Shown: piece after piece, positions 1 through 10,693 of the stretch
Numbering within the stretch: position 1 is the stretch's first letter
Layout of the letters: each line of letters starts with the position of its first letter
Assembly: GCA_017620205.1 (NCBI GenBank)
Contig: JAFZQX010000035.1
Location: forward strand, 52,884-116,883
Length of the DNA stretch: 64,000 nt
Reading direction: 5' to 3'
From: Clostridia bacterium
GTDB taxonomy: Bacteria > Bacillota > Clostridia > UMGS1883 > UMGS1540
Program-made: the position numbers and the translations under genes
Notes under the pieces: generated by a model
What the model was told of the DNA's origin: nothing
The model's input: the letters and a program-made list of their open reading frames with translations, nothing else
The model's database searches: none

Positions 1-3000
1 CGGTTGGCACAAGCGCAAGAGACTTAAATGCGCTGATCTGCGCGTTTACATGTACCTGACCGTTAACGCCGAAAGAGTATTCTTTCGAAACATTGTTATT
101 CTTTTTGTCTTTTGTATCTGTTTCGGTAAGGGTTACGGTGCCCGTCGGAGGATTGCTTTCGTCAAACTCTATCTTAACAGGCAGAGCGTTAAACAGCGGG
201 GGCAGGTAATCCATAACATCCATATCTTCTGCCGAAACCTTTACGTCATATCCTTCGGAGAACGCACGCTCTTTGCCGTCAAGCGACATGTTCCAGTCGC
301 CCGAAATCATTATGCCGAGAGTAGCGGGAGCGAGCGAGAGGTTTGCCGAATCGGGACCGGAAACGGACTGTTTGCCCTGAAGCAGCTGAACTTCGATGTT
401 ATATTTATATGTCAAAAATCCGTCGTCCTCTTCAACTGATGCCGTAAACGAGGGGAGAGGCAAAACGGAGCCTGTCGGCTGCGCTATTTCCAAAAGCTTG
501 TCGACGGCACCGCCGCCGAGAGCCTTGGCGTTTGCCATAAGCGTTATGTTATTGAGCATTGTCGCCATATCGCCGTCAAGGCGGATGCCCACAAGCTGCT
601 CTTCGTCATCGTCTTCGTACTCAATATTATATATTGCAACGGCATCTTTATCCGTTACGGCTACAAAAGCCGGTTCAAAGCCGTCGGGCGGAAGCTCCCA
701 AAGCGGAATTGAAGACGAGAGCTTGTATTGATTTTTTTGTTTGTCGAGCGTTTTGCCTTCAAACGTTATATCGTTTTCTCCTTCAAAACGGTGATAATAA
801 ACATTGCCGAAATCACCGCTGCGTAATCTTTCAAGCCAGCCCAAAACCGCGGAGGGGTTATACTCTGCGCCGCTTGTTGAAGGTACTGCCAGCTCCTCGG
901 GAGAATCGGAATAGTCTTTGTTTTTAAACGCCTTTCTGTCAACAATATATATTTCTTTAAGATTGTCGCCGGCTAAGGTGTTAAAGTCGCCCTCAACGCC
1001 TAAAGACAGTACGGAGTTGTTTGATAATGCGTTTCCCAAAAACTCAATCGTGTTGCTGCTGCCTACATAGTTTACGCCGGGCAGAAACGCGCCTTTTTTA
1101 TCGAGCTTTACCGTGTCTTCGCCGATTTCGGGCTGCACGGCTCTCTGAAGGGTAATCTCTTTTGTTTCGCCGTTTGTAACCTCTGTCTCCGTCAGCGTAA
1201 AGGACTTGCTTTCATAGCCCTTTGCGATAATTTTAACCGCATACTGCTGATACGTTAGTCCGCTGTTTATCTCGTCGGTATTTGACCAGCTGTAATGCGT
1301 TATAGTACCCGCCTGCGCGCTGCCGTCCTCTTTTGACGTGATAATAACGGAAGCGTCTCTTAAAGCGCCCGTAAGGGATATATCGGCGCCCGATATGGGA
1401 TTACCCGCATCGTCCTTTAAACTGAATTTATTAACATACTGCTTTCTTGTCAAAGGAACAATAATTGTTTCCGTCTTTGAGCCCTCGTCATATTCGCCCG
1501 TTATCATGCCGGGGTTCGGGCATTCCCATTCGTCCGAATTGACAGTAACAGCCGAAGCCGATGATGAGCAGGTCTGCTCAGCGTACGTCTGACCTGTTGT
1601 AAATACATTACTGCCGCCAAGTGTTACGGAAACGGGAATATTCAGCTCGTTATCGACATTGCCGGACTCTACCGCTTTAACTTTTATTGTTCTCGGATTT
1701 AAGAGATTTTTTATCTCGCTCTGCGAAAGGATATGCGTACCCGCCGAGCAGTTTCCGGGATTTAAGAAATCGAGGAAGCAGTTTATCGGTCCGTTGTCTT
1801 TAAGCTCTACGGAGAACCAAAGATCGTTATTGCAGAGTTCGGGGTATCTTTCCGGATTCCGGTGATAGCTCTGCCATGAAAGAACATATTGATCCCAGTA
1901 TGAATCATTTGCCGCGCAGAAGTAAAGCGTTACGTTTCCGTCGGGAATAGATGTAAAAGATTGATCGTTCCACTGGTCGCGGCGGTAATACCCCTGTCTC
2001 GGATGACCTGTATAAAACAGCTTGCCCGGAATCTTATCCGTTTCATAAGCGAACAGCATTGACATTATATAGCCTTTATCATCATCGCGGACAAGCGCGT
2101 CATCCATGTGCGCATGATATTTATTATCTTCGGTATCTGCCGGAATATATTCATATAAAACAGCAGTTTGCGGCATAACAGCCGCCATAAGCTCTGCTTC
2201 GGAGCCGTCACCTGTCTCATCTACGGACGATAGTGTTGCTTCGCCGGTGCAGACATGAAGGTCGTCAAACTCTTCGGGATGGCTCTGCATAAACTGAAGC
2301 CTTGCCTGACCGTACTCCTCGCTCAAATCTATATATTCGGAGGTGTACAAGTCAAGATTATAGAATTTAAAGTGCAGCTCGCCGTCTGATTCGTCGTTGT
2401 CATAAAGGTCATAGAAGGTGCGGTGTCCGTCCGCGTCCTGGTCAAAGTCAACCGTTACCTGTGTGTCCGCAACGGTTGACAGGGGCCACGGGTTTTTGCA
2501 CCTGTCGTCGGGATAATTTATATCTACATAGTCCTCCGGGAACGGATGGTCCGCGTCGGGCAGTTTTCCGGGCGCGGGGAAATCATAGAACGTAAAGCTC
2601 TTTACTCCGTTGTGCGGAAGTCTTTCCCTTGTCTGGTTTGTCCAGTCCGAAAGACTGAGGTGCGAGAATGTGTCCGAGAGGGTGTATGTAAACGTGTATT
2701 CGCCCGGATCAAGCTCATTGAATATAGCGGGGAATTTCTCGCCCGTCATAGCGAGAGTCTTGTCTTTCGCGCCCGACATCGTAACAGTCGCGCCGCGGCT
2801 TTCTGTGTGATAATTTGATGTCTTAAATGTGTGATAGAAAAGTCCGTCATGATCTCTCTCTGATTCAGGGGTAGGCTCAAATCCCGTTATCATGTGCATT
2901 TCCGCGGCAGTTTCCATACCTATACCTACGCCTGATGCCGTTTCGTTTATATCGCCCAAAAGGTATGTAAACTGCTTTTCCATCATAACAAGGTCTGCTA

Positions 3001-6000
3001 TAACCGTGCCCGATGAAAGGTTCATGCCCGCTATATCGCCGTACGGCTGCTGTGTTCCCGATGAGAGCCATGCCCATGCCGATTTTCTCGTTCCGAGCCA
3101 TTTGCCCGTACAGGGCCAGCCGCGGACGTTGTAATCATAATAGCATGTATCTGTCGCACCTTCGTGGTATATAAGGTGACCGCCGAAATAATCCTTGTAT
3201 TTTCCGTCAACCTCAACGCCGTACAGACCGGGCGCGAGCGTTACGGAATAGAAACCGTTTTCGTCTGTTGTTATTTCGTGTCCTGCCGCGTTTTCGCCGT
3301 TTTGTGTATAATATGCAGACGGCTTTATAATAATTTTCGTATTTGGAACGGGAACGGTTGTAATTGTGCCGTCCGCGTTCATGTCGGATTTATAAAGCGT
3401 TCCGGAAAAGCTTACGGGGTCGGGCGTAACACGAACGCTTGTTTTTGATGCTTTGCCTATTGTTGCAGCTGCCGTGCCCGTGCCGCTGAATTCGGCGTAG
3501 AAGTATTTCGGACCGTAGCGTGTGTTTTCCGTAGAGCTGTAAATCTCCTTGCTGTCGACGCCCGACAAAACGCTTACATATCTCTTTGCCGCGCCGTTTA
3601 CCGCAACGCGATATGAGCCCGGGAGGAGGCCTTCAAAGTTTGCCTTTCCGTTTTCGTCAAGCGTAGTTTCTCTTACAATGCCTTCGGTAAGCGTGCCCGT
3701 TGTGCCTATAAGCTCAACTTTAAGTTCGGCTCGGCTGTCTTCTCCCGTAAACTTATCGCTTTCGCCGGTGGCGCGTGTTTTAAATATATCGGGGTCGGCA
3801 TAAGGCGAGGTTAAGCTTACAGTCACGGGTGAGTCCGCGAAACGCATTGTAAGCGGCAGATTGTTTTGCGTAAGGTTTCCGGCACCGTCCGAATAAATAT
3901 ACGCTTCCGCTGTTTCATAACCTATGGAGCTGCATGTTATTTTCCATGTGACCGGCACTAATTTTTCAACCGTAACAACGCCGTTTTCATCTGTTGAGGC
4001 GGTGAAACTTATAATTTCTTTTGTTTGGTCTTTGGGGTCGAGACCCGTAAATTTTACCGTTTTTCCGGGAAGCGGCGCACTCTTCGCTTCCAAAACGGGG
4101 TCAAAGCCCGTAACCGTTACGGTAAGCTGCTGATAATTCGGTTTTAAAGCGCAGGAGAGATTGTAGTCGCCTGTAAGCGTATGTGTTTCGGAAACATAGC
4201 TTTCCCAGCCGGCTCTGCCTGCTTCGTTTATGTGAAATACATAATTTCCTGCGGGGATACCCGAAAACTGCGCGAAGCCGTTTTCATCCGTATACTTTGT
4301 ATATGTTCCCAAATCGCCTTCGCCTACGGCTCTTATCTGAACGCCGCGGAGCATAATGCCCGAATAAACGCAGCTTATGTTTGCGTAAATATCTATCATG
4401 CTGTCGCTTGTAAGTTTATTAAGCGCGGCGTCAAAGCCGAGAGAGGTGTTTTCAACCGTAAAACCTTCTTCTTCAAAATCGCCGTAGCCGTCGGCGGACA
4501 CAGTAACCGTATAGCTGCCGTCCGAAACGTTTGTTATGCGGTAAAAACCAAAAGTATCCGTCAAGGCGTTTTGTCCGTTTGAAAGCGTAACCTGTGCTCC
4601 GCTTATACCGTCGCCCGTCTCTGCGTCCGTTATTCTGCCCGTCACGGATATTCCCGTGGCGTCCGTCCATTTAGCATACAGCGCCATGGGACCGCTTACG
4701 GTTTCCGCAAAATCCCACTCTTCTGTATAATCCCTGTCTTTGTACCAGCCGCCGAAAGAGAAGCCCGATTTTTTCGGTGCGTCCGGAACGGAAACGGTTT
4801 CGTCCTGATATACTTTTTGCGGAAATACAAAAGTGCCTCCGCAGCTGTCAAACAGCACGGCATATCCGTGCGCATCCCATTTTGCCGTAAGCGTCAGGTT
4901 ATCCGCCAATGCTTCCGAGAAATCATACGGCGTGTCTTCGTCCTCCGAATACCAATAAAGGAAGGTATAGCCTGCGCGCGACGGCTCATCGGGCAGAGAA
5001 AGCGTGCCGCCGTCGGGAACCGTCTTTGAAATAACGGTTTCGCCTGCCGAAACGAAAGTAACGGTATAGTACTGACGTATTCCCGCTTTTTTGATATTAG
5101 GGAAGCCGCCGTTTTCGTCTTCCGAAATGCTCCATTCTTTCGCGCCGTCAATTCCCGCAGATGCACTATTCAGTATATCTGCAAAAGCTGACGATTTCAT
5201 TTCGCCCTCTGTTTTTGCCTGCGCTATGCCGTCATTGCCGTAATATGTATATCTCGCGGCAAGCGGCTCATATTTGTAAGTTTTATTTGAATACTCTTTG
5301 AGGTTAGTTTCTATGATACAGGTGTTTTTATATGCTGTCGTGTCCGGGGAGATATAAAGCCTGTTTGCACCGCCGCAGTCTGTAATGCCTATGCAGTTTT
5401 CGGCGTTTGTGCCGTATGCGTAAATACCGCCGACGGCAATGCTGTCATAGTATGTGCCATCGGGAATGGAAGCCGTAACAACCGAAACGCAGTTTCTGCT
5501 TTTTCCGGAGCCTTTTGCTGATATACCGCCGAGAGAAAACTCTTTATCCGCGTCAAGCGCGCCTACCGTAACATAGGCACGGCAGCTTTCTATAAACCCG
5601 TTTTGGGAGAGGTTGCCCGCGATACCTGCCGCCGCAGCGTATTCATCGTTTGAATATGACGTGCCCGCGGTATATACAGAGCCGCTTACGTCACAGTTTG
5701 ATATACCCGTGTTATAGCCGCCGAAATAACCCGCAATAAGACCCGCGTACGTTTCTATACCGTCTGTGCCGGGCGTTGCCGCGTATACGGCGGCGTCCGT
5801 GATTTTTACATCGACTATCTCGCCGCTTACATATCCGAAAAGACCGGCGTAATAGCCGTCGCTGTATGGCGCGTCTGCCGTACCTACGCGAAGACCCGAA
5901 ACAGTATGTCCGCCGCCGTCAAATACTGCCATAAACCCGCTATTGCGCGTTTTGCCTATCGGCAGCCAGAGATGATCCGAAAGATTTATATCGGCTGTCA

Positions 6001-6253
6001 GACGGAATACGCTGCGCACCATATCCCAGTTTTCGTCATAAGTATACTGAGTAAGCGTGCCGTCATTTACGGATTTTGCGAGCCACGCAAGACCTTCTGC
6101 AGTTGATATTTCGTAAACACCGTCAGCGTTTGGCAAAACGGCCTCTGCATATTCTGTCCAATAAGATGTGTCCGCTTGCACCGCGGCAGGCATGATAATC
6201 AGCGTCATGCACATTGCCAATGTGGTTAAAAGACTAAAAACTTTTCTTTTCAT
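1..6253 (-). CDS. Giant secreted repeat protein, 3'-truncated by the window edge
   Basis: An open frame runs from an ATG at 6253 (AGGAG just upstream) leftward to base 1 without a stop, so at least 2084 residues are present and the C-terminus is missing. It starts with a signal peptide (MKRKVFSLLTTLAMCMTL, then a hydrophobic stretch ending about AVQA). Residues ~60-290 hold GLUG-type motifs (GLFGYVSG, GISNCDVSG, GIAGNLSQNG). Residues ~395-530 hold two Listeria-Bacteroides (Flg_new/InlB_B) repeats ending GWYKDRDY...LYAKW. From ~535 to ~1025 there are several carboxypeptidase-regulatory-like beta-sandwich repeats (TGRITDAETGDGISGAQV; TDENGFYSVTLAPGLYGVEV). The rest has no family I recognise. 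It follows the 1417-residue gene by 28 bp on the same strand, so the two are probably co-transcribed. Likely a surface or extracellular adhesin-like protein; any anchor lies off the window. The function is inferred from domains only. Confidence 0.85.
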   Translation of the reverse strand, partial: MKRKVFSLLTTLAMCMTLIIMPAAVQADTSYWTEYAEAVLPNADGVYEISTAEGLAWLAKSVNDGTLTQYTYDENWDMVRSVFRLTADINLSDHLWLPIGKTRNSGFMAVFDGGGHTVSGLRVGTADAPYSDGYYAGLFGYVSGEIVDVKITDAAVYAATPGTDGIETYAGLIAGYFGGYNTGISNCDVSGSVYTAGTSYSNDEYAAAAGIAGNLSQNGFIESCRAYVTVGALDADKEFSLGGISAKGSGKSRNCVSVVTASIPDGTYYDSIAVGGIYAYGTNAENCIGITDCGGANRLYISPDTTAYKNTCIIETNLKEYSNKTYKYEPLAARYTYYGNDGIAQAKTEGEMKSSAFADILNSASAGIDGAKEWSISEDENGGFPNIKKAGIRQYYTVTFVSAGETVISKTVPDGGTLSLPDEPSRAGYTFLYWYSEDEDTPYDFSEALADNLTLTAKWDAHGYAVLFDSCGGTFVFPQKVYQDETVSVPDAPKKSGFSFGGWYKDRDYTEEWDFAETVSGPMALYAKWTDATGISVTGRITDAETGDGISGAQVTLSNGQNALTDTFGFYRITNVSDGSYTVTVSADGYGDFEEEGFTVENTSLGFDAALNKLTSDSMIDIYANISCVYSGIMLRGVQIRAVGEGDLGTYTKYTDENGFAQFSGIPAGNYVFHINEAGRAGWESYVSETHTLTGDYNLSCALKPNYQQLTVTVTGFDPVLEAKSAPLPGKTVKFTGLDPKDQTKEIISFTASTDENGVVTVEKLVPVTWKITCSSIGYETAEAYIYSDGAGNLTQNNLPLTMRFADSPVTVSLTSPYADPDIFKTRATGESDKFTGEDSRAELKVELIGTTGTLTEGIVRETTLDENGKANFEGLLPGSYRVAVNGAAKRYVSVLSGVDSKEIYSSTENTRYGPKYFYAEFSGTGTAAATIGKASKTSVRVTPDPVSFSGTLYKSDMNADGTITTVPVPNTKIIIKPSAYYTQNGENAAGHEITTDENGFYSVTLAPGLYGVEVDGKYKDYFGGHLIYHEGATDTCYYDYNVRGWPCTGKWLGTRKSAWAWLSSGTQQPYGDIAGMNLSSGTVIADLVMMEKQFTYLLGDINETASGVGIGMETAAEMHMITGFEPTPESERDHDGLFYHTFKTSNYHTESRGATVTMSGAKDKTLAMTGEKFPAIFNELDPGEYTFTYTLSDTFSHLSLSDWTNQTRERLPHNGVKSFTFYDFPAPGKLPDADHPFPEDYVDINYPDDRCKNPWPLSTVADTQVTVDFDQDADGHRTFYDLYDNDESDGELHFKFYNLDLYTSEYIDLSEEYGQARLQFMQSHPEEFDDLHVCTGEATLSSVDETGDGSEAELMAAVMPQTAVLYEYIPADTEDNKYHAHMDDALVRDDDKGYIMSMLFAYETDKIPGKLFYTGHPRQGYYRRDQWNDQSFTSIPDGNVTLYFCAANDSYWDQYVLSWQSYHRNPERYPELCNNDLWFSVELKDNGPINCFLDFLNPGNCSAGTHILSQSEIKNLLNPRTIKVKAVESGNVDNELNIPVSVTLGGSNVFTTGQTYAEQTCSSSASAVTVNSDEWECPNPGMITGEYDEGSKTETIIVPLTRKQYVNKFSLKDDAGNPISGADISLTGALRDASVIITSKEDGSAQAGTITHYSWSNTDEINSGLTYQQYAVKIIAKGYESKSFTLTETEVTNGETKEITLQRAVQPEIGEDTVKLDKKGAFLPGVNYVGSSNTIEFLGNALSNNSVLSLGVEGDFNTLAGDNLKEIYIVDRKAFKNKDYSDSPEELAVPSTSGAEYNPSAVLGWLERLRSGDFGNVYYHRFEGENDITFEGKTLDKQKNQYKLSSSIPLWELPPDGFEPAFVAVTDKDAVAIYNIEYEDDDEEQLVGIRLDGDMATMLNNITLMANAKALGGGAVDKLLEIAQPTGSVLPLPSFTASVEEDDGFLTYKYNIEVQLLQGKQSVSGPDSANLSLAPATLGIMISGDWNMSLDGKERAFSEGYDVKVSAEDMDVMDYLPPLFNALPVKIEFDESNPPTGTVTLTETDTKDKKNNNVSKEYSFGVNGQVHVNAQISAFKSLALVPT

Positions 6254-6281
6254 TTTTGCTCTCCTTATGATAGTACCTGTA

Positions 6282-9200
6282 TTATTTAAGCTCTTTTACT
6301 TTTAAAAGCGGTGTTATTATATCGTCTTCGTTTAAGAAGAGTTTAACCGTGCCCGTGCCGCGCATGTTTATTGTGCCGGATGTATCGGGGTTTTCTAAAA
6401 TCTTAATATCGGAAAGTGCGTTGCCGTCATACTGCGCCGCAATAAGAACAAAGCTTTCGGGCGCGTTTTTAATTTCATATGCAATTTCGTTTTCGCTTCT
6501 TGAAGCCAGGAGCGTAAGCGCCGTAGGATCGGGCGCGCCGAAGCGGAATTTATAAACACTGCTGTCCGCCGCCCAGTCCGCCTGATCTGCGTATTCCTCA
6601 ACGTCTCCCGACAATACGGCGCTGCCGTCGTCTATCAGAAACGTTCCGGAAAACTCGTAATAATCCGTAAACAGCGTCTTTTCATTTTCCTCAAGCTCCG
6701 CATACGATACCATACTGCCGTAGCGGTTTACATAGTACTGATCAAGATTATTCTGGTCAACGTCATCGGGGTCAACGGGCACATAGCCGCTAAAGAGCGT
6801 CATGGGGTCAAAGGCAAAGTATCCTCCGCTAAGCACGAGAGTAGGTCTTGCGCCGCCGCCGTTTCCCATTACTCTGTAATCCATATTCTTTATACGCGCG
6901 TCGCCCTCTATGGTCATTTGGGTGGGGCTGTCGCTTTCGTAATCATAGATAACATACTGCAGATTATTGAATTCAGCGTCGTCCGAAATGTTTATCGAAA
7001 GGTTTGCTTTTTGGTTGCCGTTATTAAAGGTCATGGTCGGAATAAAGTGTCCGCCGCTTATATAGTATGTGCCGCCGTCTGCAAAGAAGCTTGCGTTTTC
7101 GCCGAAGCCGCCGTCCGTGAAATAATATGTATCCTGCGTCCATGGCTGAATGCTGAGGTTTATAATGCCGCTTAATTTAACCGTGCCGGGAGTGGTACTT
7201 ACCATATGGAAATCTGTCGGGTAAATACAATCTTCTTCAACGCCGCCTATAGTCCTTGTGCCGGGCGTGCCGCCCGTTATAGTTCCTTTAATATCAAATG
7301 TATGACCGTTTAAGTCAAACCATATAGAGCGCAAATCGTCGGAGCGGGGATTTATTTCCCAGGTTTCACCCTCGGGGAGCTCCGCGTCTTTCAGCATCTT
7401 TACATATTCGTCATTGTAGGAAAACATATAGTTGTCGTGTTCGGGTATCGTTTCAAGACTTTCTTCATAGCCCGTCACAGGCAAAGCCGAAGCTAAAAGC
7501 GCATCTTTCAGCGTAGAATAATAAGTTTGGCAATAGGTATCGTCCAAACGCGTGTTTGTTTCGTGGTCAATTAAAGAATATGACGATTCAACAGACGCTT
7601 CAAAGCTGTCCGATACGCCGTCCCACGAGAGCGTACCGCCGTTTAAAACGCGTATTCCGCCGCCTTTTATTTCGCCGCCCGAAGCGGTATCTTTTATTGT
7701 AAGATTTCCTTTAACAAGTATTATAACGCCGTGCTCATCCAGTGCGGCGGTTTTTGTGCCGTCTATTTTATGCCCCGCAAGGTCAAGCGTTGCCGTTACG
7801 CCTTTCGGAACATAAAGCATATCGCTGCCCGTGCCGCCTACAAGGTCTTCATTTAAAACTATAGTGCCGAGGTCTGTGCCGCTTTCTGCGTTTAATGTTT
7901 CTGCCATGTCATCCCAGGGCGACGGCTCAAGCCATACCGCCGTAAAGGTTATGTCTTCGGTAGTAGAAAACGTATCGCCTACATTGTATATTACATTGCC
8001 GTACTTCCAGCCGCCGAAGACCTTGCCTTCGGGAACATCAAAGAAATCCTTCGCGGACGGGAATGTGTTTTCTTTGCCCGCGTTTACGGGGAATGATACA
8101 GATGTTTTGCCGCTGTCGCCTGAAAGCGATGCGCCGTTTCCGTCAAGAGTTACTACGGGCATATCTGCGAGCACCGCCGTAAGGATTATGTTTTCGTTTG
8201 CCGTATATGTATCGCCCGGTGCGTATTTGTCGTTACCATTTTGCCAGCAAATGAATTCCTTGCCGTAGGGCAGCTCAAACAGCTTTTCAAAATTTGCGAT
8301 AATAACTTCGGAGCCTTTTTCAACAACAACCGGATTTATTTCGTCTCCGAAAGCGTATGTAATGTCCGCGGGTTCTACGACGGTTACGGTAAGCTCAAAG
8401 CCTTCATTTTCGCTCCATGAGTCCGAACGGAAATAGAGTTTTACCGAATTGCCGTATGACGTTAAGTTTTCAAACGAAAATTCTCCGCCGAAGTTTCTGC
8501 CGCCGAGCTGCGTTGTGCCGTCGGAATCGTATACGGTAAGATAATCCCAGTACCTGCTTTCGGTCTTTCCCGCGCCGCTTATTTTAAGTATTGTGCCTGC
8601 GGGCGCTGTGATATTTAAATAGCCGCTGCAGCGTGAAGAATAGTTTGCGTCCTTGCCGCCGTCATCGTAAACTTTAAACGAAAAGCCTATATTTTTATCG
8701 GAGATATCCGCCGTAAGCTCTTCTGTTTTGTCCATATTTACAAAGAAGCCGCCTTCGCCGTCTTCTACCAAAACAGGCTCGGGCACGAATATGGCTTCAA
8801 AAGTTACGTCTCCGTTTACAGTATATTCGTCGCCCGCTTCGTATTCGGTTTCATCCGCCTTCCAGCAGCTGAAAAGCTGTCTTGAGGGCGGCTCAAACAT
8901 AGATGTATATTCCGGGAGCGTTATTTTGGTGCCTTTGGCATAGTCAAACTGCTCGGAGGAGTAACCATATGTGTATATAACCGTTGCCTTCTCCGCGAAA
9001 AGCGCCGTAAATGTTGTGTCTTCGTAAAGGGTTACCTTATCGCCCTCGCCGTATATAATTGTGCCGTCCGTGTAACCTACGAAAATCATGCCGTAATTCG
9101 GATAGAAATTGCATTTAGGAAGCGTAAACGCAATGCCGCGAAGTGCGCCCATGTCTGCCATGCTTCCGTAGCCTTCGCCGCGGTCAAATGAAACTTTTAA

Positions 9201-10535
9201 AAGCGTTTCGGGGTCTGCGAGCGTTATTTTAAACGCAAAGCCGTCATAGCTGTAACTATAGTCAGAAGAAGTAAACTTAAGCTTTATTTTGTTTCCGGTA
9301 GAATAGTGATCGGAAAAGGTGGTACCGAATCCGTCTAAAGCATAGCCGCCGATATACGAGGTCATATCGGTGTCGTAAATACTTAAAGTATCGTAATAGT
9401 CGCTCGAAAGCGTGCCGCTTATCATAAATATAAAGCCTTCGGGCGCGGTTAATGTCAAAGAGCCGTCACAGCCGCTTGAATAGCCGCCGTCCTTGCCGCC
9501 GTCATCATAAACCATGAGGGAGAATCCGTTTTCCTTATCGGAGAGATCGAGCTCCGCGTCCCCTGTTTTGGGCATAAGCGCATAGAAGCCGTTTTCTCCG
9601 TCATCTATTAAAACGGGAAGGTCTTGGAGGACAGCTGTAAAGGTTGTGTTTCCGTCCGGAGTATACTCATCGGTTGCATCAAACTCCGCGCCGTCTTTTT
9701 CCCAATGCATAAACTCTGTTCTGTAAGGCAGTTCAAAGAGATCACGGTAGCCGGGGAGTTTCATTATTTTTCCCTTCGGTGCGCTTATGTCTTTTGTTTC
9801 ATCGCCCGAAACAAATGTTACAGTTACGCCTTCAACGTATACTGCTGTCAGCGTTACGCTTTTGGCAAGCGTGTATTTATCGCCGGGGTAATATATATTT
9901 TCGCCGTCCGTGTAATAGTCAAAGAAAGTGTTTTCGGGGAGCGTAAACGTGCATTCGGGCAATGTAAATTCATCGCCCGCCGCGCCGACAATCGGCGTCA
10001 TACTGCCGCTGCCGTCGCCCGCATCAAATGAAACTTTTAAGATATCTGCGGGGTCAACAACAGTTACGGTAAGCTCAAAGCCCGTTTGGTTTACGCCGCC
10101 GTCGGAAGCGAAGCATACTTTTAAAACGTTTGAGGACGTATAGCAGGTGTTAATGCTGAAACTGCCGCTGTGCTTACCGCTTAAAATTTTATCGGTATTG
10201 CCGTCATAAACCGTTAAATAGTCGTAATTCGATTCCGTATAACCGCTTCCCGAAATGCTTAAATAAGTGTTTTCGGGCGCAGTGATGATAAGTGATGCGT
10301 CGTAATTATCCGAATAATTTGCCGCCTTGCCGCCGTCATCGTAAAGCGTAAACGAAAAGCCGCAGGCCTTTTCCGATAAATCAAGCGAAAGGTCGCCGCC
10401 GCCTTTGGGCAAATCAAGGAAAAAGCTGCCGCTGCCGTCATCGGACAGCGCCATATCTCCCGCAAATACCGCCGCGGGAATAAAAGTCATCACCATACAA
10501 AGTACAACTATTGCCGCAAATATCTTTTTCGTCAT
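6282..10535 (-). CDS. Secreted protein with three CUB-like domains and InlB-type repeats
   Basis: 1417 residues; ATG at 10535 preceded by AAAGGAG. The N-terminus is a clear signal peptide (MTKKIFAAIVVLCMVMTF...VFAGD). Three similar units follow (about residues 40-165, 310-440 and 590-715). Each has an FSFxxYDDGGKxxxYS core, a LxIxAPxxxxLxISG strand and a DYLTVYD-type segment, which is the pattern of CUB-like domains seen in secreted bacterial proteins. Between them lie InlB_B/Flg_new-like segments (VSFDAGDGSGSM; FTAVWLEPSPW). The C-terminal ~550 residues are less repetitive, with right-handed-helix-like text (GHKIDGTKTAAL, GEIKGGGIRVLNGG). I see no LPXTG, SLH or transmembrane anchor, so it is probably released or held by non-covalent contacts. 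It is the first gene of a minus-strand pair and has a divergent promoter region shared with the LytTR operon. Binding of carbohydrate or protein is a guess. Confidence 0.9.
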   Translation of the reverse strand: MTKKIFAAIVVLCMVMTFIPAAVFAGDMALSDDGSGSFFLDLPKGGGDLSLDLSEKACGFSFTLYDDGGKAANYSDNYDASLIITAPENTYLSISGSGYTESNYDYLTVYDGNTDKILSGKHSGSFSINTCYTSSNVLKVCFASDGGVNQTGFELTVTVVDPADILKVSFDAGDGSGSMTPIVGAAGDEFTLPECTFTLPENTFFDYYTDGENIYYPGDKYTLAKSVTLTAVYVEGVTVTFVSGDETKDISAPKGKIMKLPGYRDLFELPYRTEFMHWEKDGAEFDATDEYTPDGNTTFTAVLQDLPVLIDDGENGFYALMPKTGDAELDLSDKENGFSLMVYDDGGKDGGYSSGCDGSLTLTAPEGFIFMISGTLSSDYYDTLSIYDTDMTSYIGGYALDGFGTTFSDHYSTGNKIKLKFTSSDYSYSYDGFAFKITLADPETLLKVSFDRGEGYGSMADMGALRGIAFTLPKCNFYPNYGMIFVGYTDGTIIYGEGDKVTLYEDTTFTALFAEKATVIYTYGYSSEQFDYAKGTKITLPEYTSMFEPPSRQLFSCWKADETEYEAGDEYTVNGDVTFEAIFVPEPVLVEDGEGGFFVNMDKTEELTADISDKNIGFSFKVYDDGGKDANYSSRCSGYLNITAPAGTILKISGAGKTESRYWDYLTVYDSDGTTQLGGRNFGGEFSFENLTSYGNSVKLYFRSDSWSENEGFELTVTVVEPADITYAFGDEINPVVVEKGSEVIIANFEKLFELPYGKEFICWQNGNDKYAPGDTYTANENIILTAVLADMPVVTLDGNGASLSGDSGKTSVSFPVNAGKENTFPSAKDFFDVPEGKVFGGWKYGNVIYNVGDTFSTTEDITFTAVWLEPSPWDDMAETLNAESGTDLGTIVLNEDLVGGTGSDMLYVPKGVTATLDLAGHKIDGTKTAALDEHGVIILVKGNLTIKDTASGGEIKGGGIRVLNGGTLSWDGVSDSFEASVESSYSLIDHETNTRLDDTYCQTYYSTLKDALLASALPVTGYEESLETIPEHDNYMFSYNDEYVKMLKDAELPEGETWEINPRSDDLRSIWFDLNGHTFDIKGTITGGTPGTRTIGGVEEDCIYPTDFHMVSTTPGTVKLSGIINLSIQPWTQDTYYFTDGGFGENASFFADGGTYYISGGHFIPTMTFNNGNQKANLSINISDDAEFNNLQYVIYDYESDSPTQMTIEGDARIKNMDYRVMGNGGGARPTLVLSGGYFAFDPMTLFSGYVPVDPDDVDQNNLDQYYVNRYGSMVSYAELEENEKTLFTDYYEFSGTFLIDDGSAVLSGDVEEYADQADWAADSSVYKFRFGAPDPTALTLLASRSENEIAYEIKNAPESFVLIAAQYDGNALSDIKILENPDTSGTINMRGTGTVKLFLNEDDIITPLLKVKELK

Positions 10536-10575
10536 TTTCCAATTCTCCTTTCACATGCTGATAACATATACATTT

Positions 10576-10604
10576 ATTTTACTATATTTTATAATAATGT
10601 ACAA
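10576..10604 (-). promoter_or_regulatory. Sigma-A promoter for the minus-strand giant-protein pair
   Basis: On the minus strand TTGTAC (10604-10599) is followed after 17 bp by TAAAAT (10581-10576). The start codon of the 1417-residue gene lies ~40 bp downstream. Confidence 0.5.
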
Positions 10605-10635
10605 TAATTTTGGCATAGGCGGTATCAATTTTGGT

Positions 10636-10683
10636 ACAAACGGCTTGTTTTTTGCCGTTTAAGCCGAAAATCATACCGTTTAG
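10636..10683. promoter_or_regulatory. Putative LytTR operator: three (A/G)CCGTTT repeats
   Basis: ACCGTTTAG at 10675-10683 fits the published LytTR-domain repeat consensus [TA][AC][CA]GTTN[AG][TG] at every position. GCCGTTTAA at 10654-10662 lies exactly 21 bp upstream, the spacing (9 bp plus 12 bp) typical of paired LytTR sites. A third copy, GCCGTTTGT, is on the minus strand at 10644-10636 and faces the other giant-protein genes. The perfect site ends 10 bp before the -35 box of the LytTR operon, the usual place for an activator. The matches are visible; the regulation is inferred. Confidence 0.6.
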
Positions 10684-10693
10684 AACGCTCTTG

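Noticed and set aside
1..10535. Many plus-strand open frames of 60-145 codons across the first 10.5 kb
   Set aside because: They are opposite-strand shadows of the two long minus-strand genes; none has a convincing ribosome site, and their composition is that of antisense translation.
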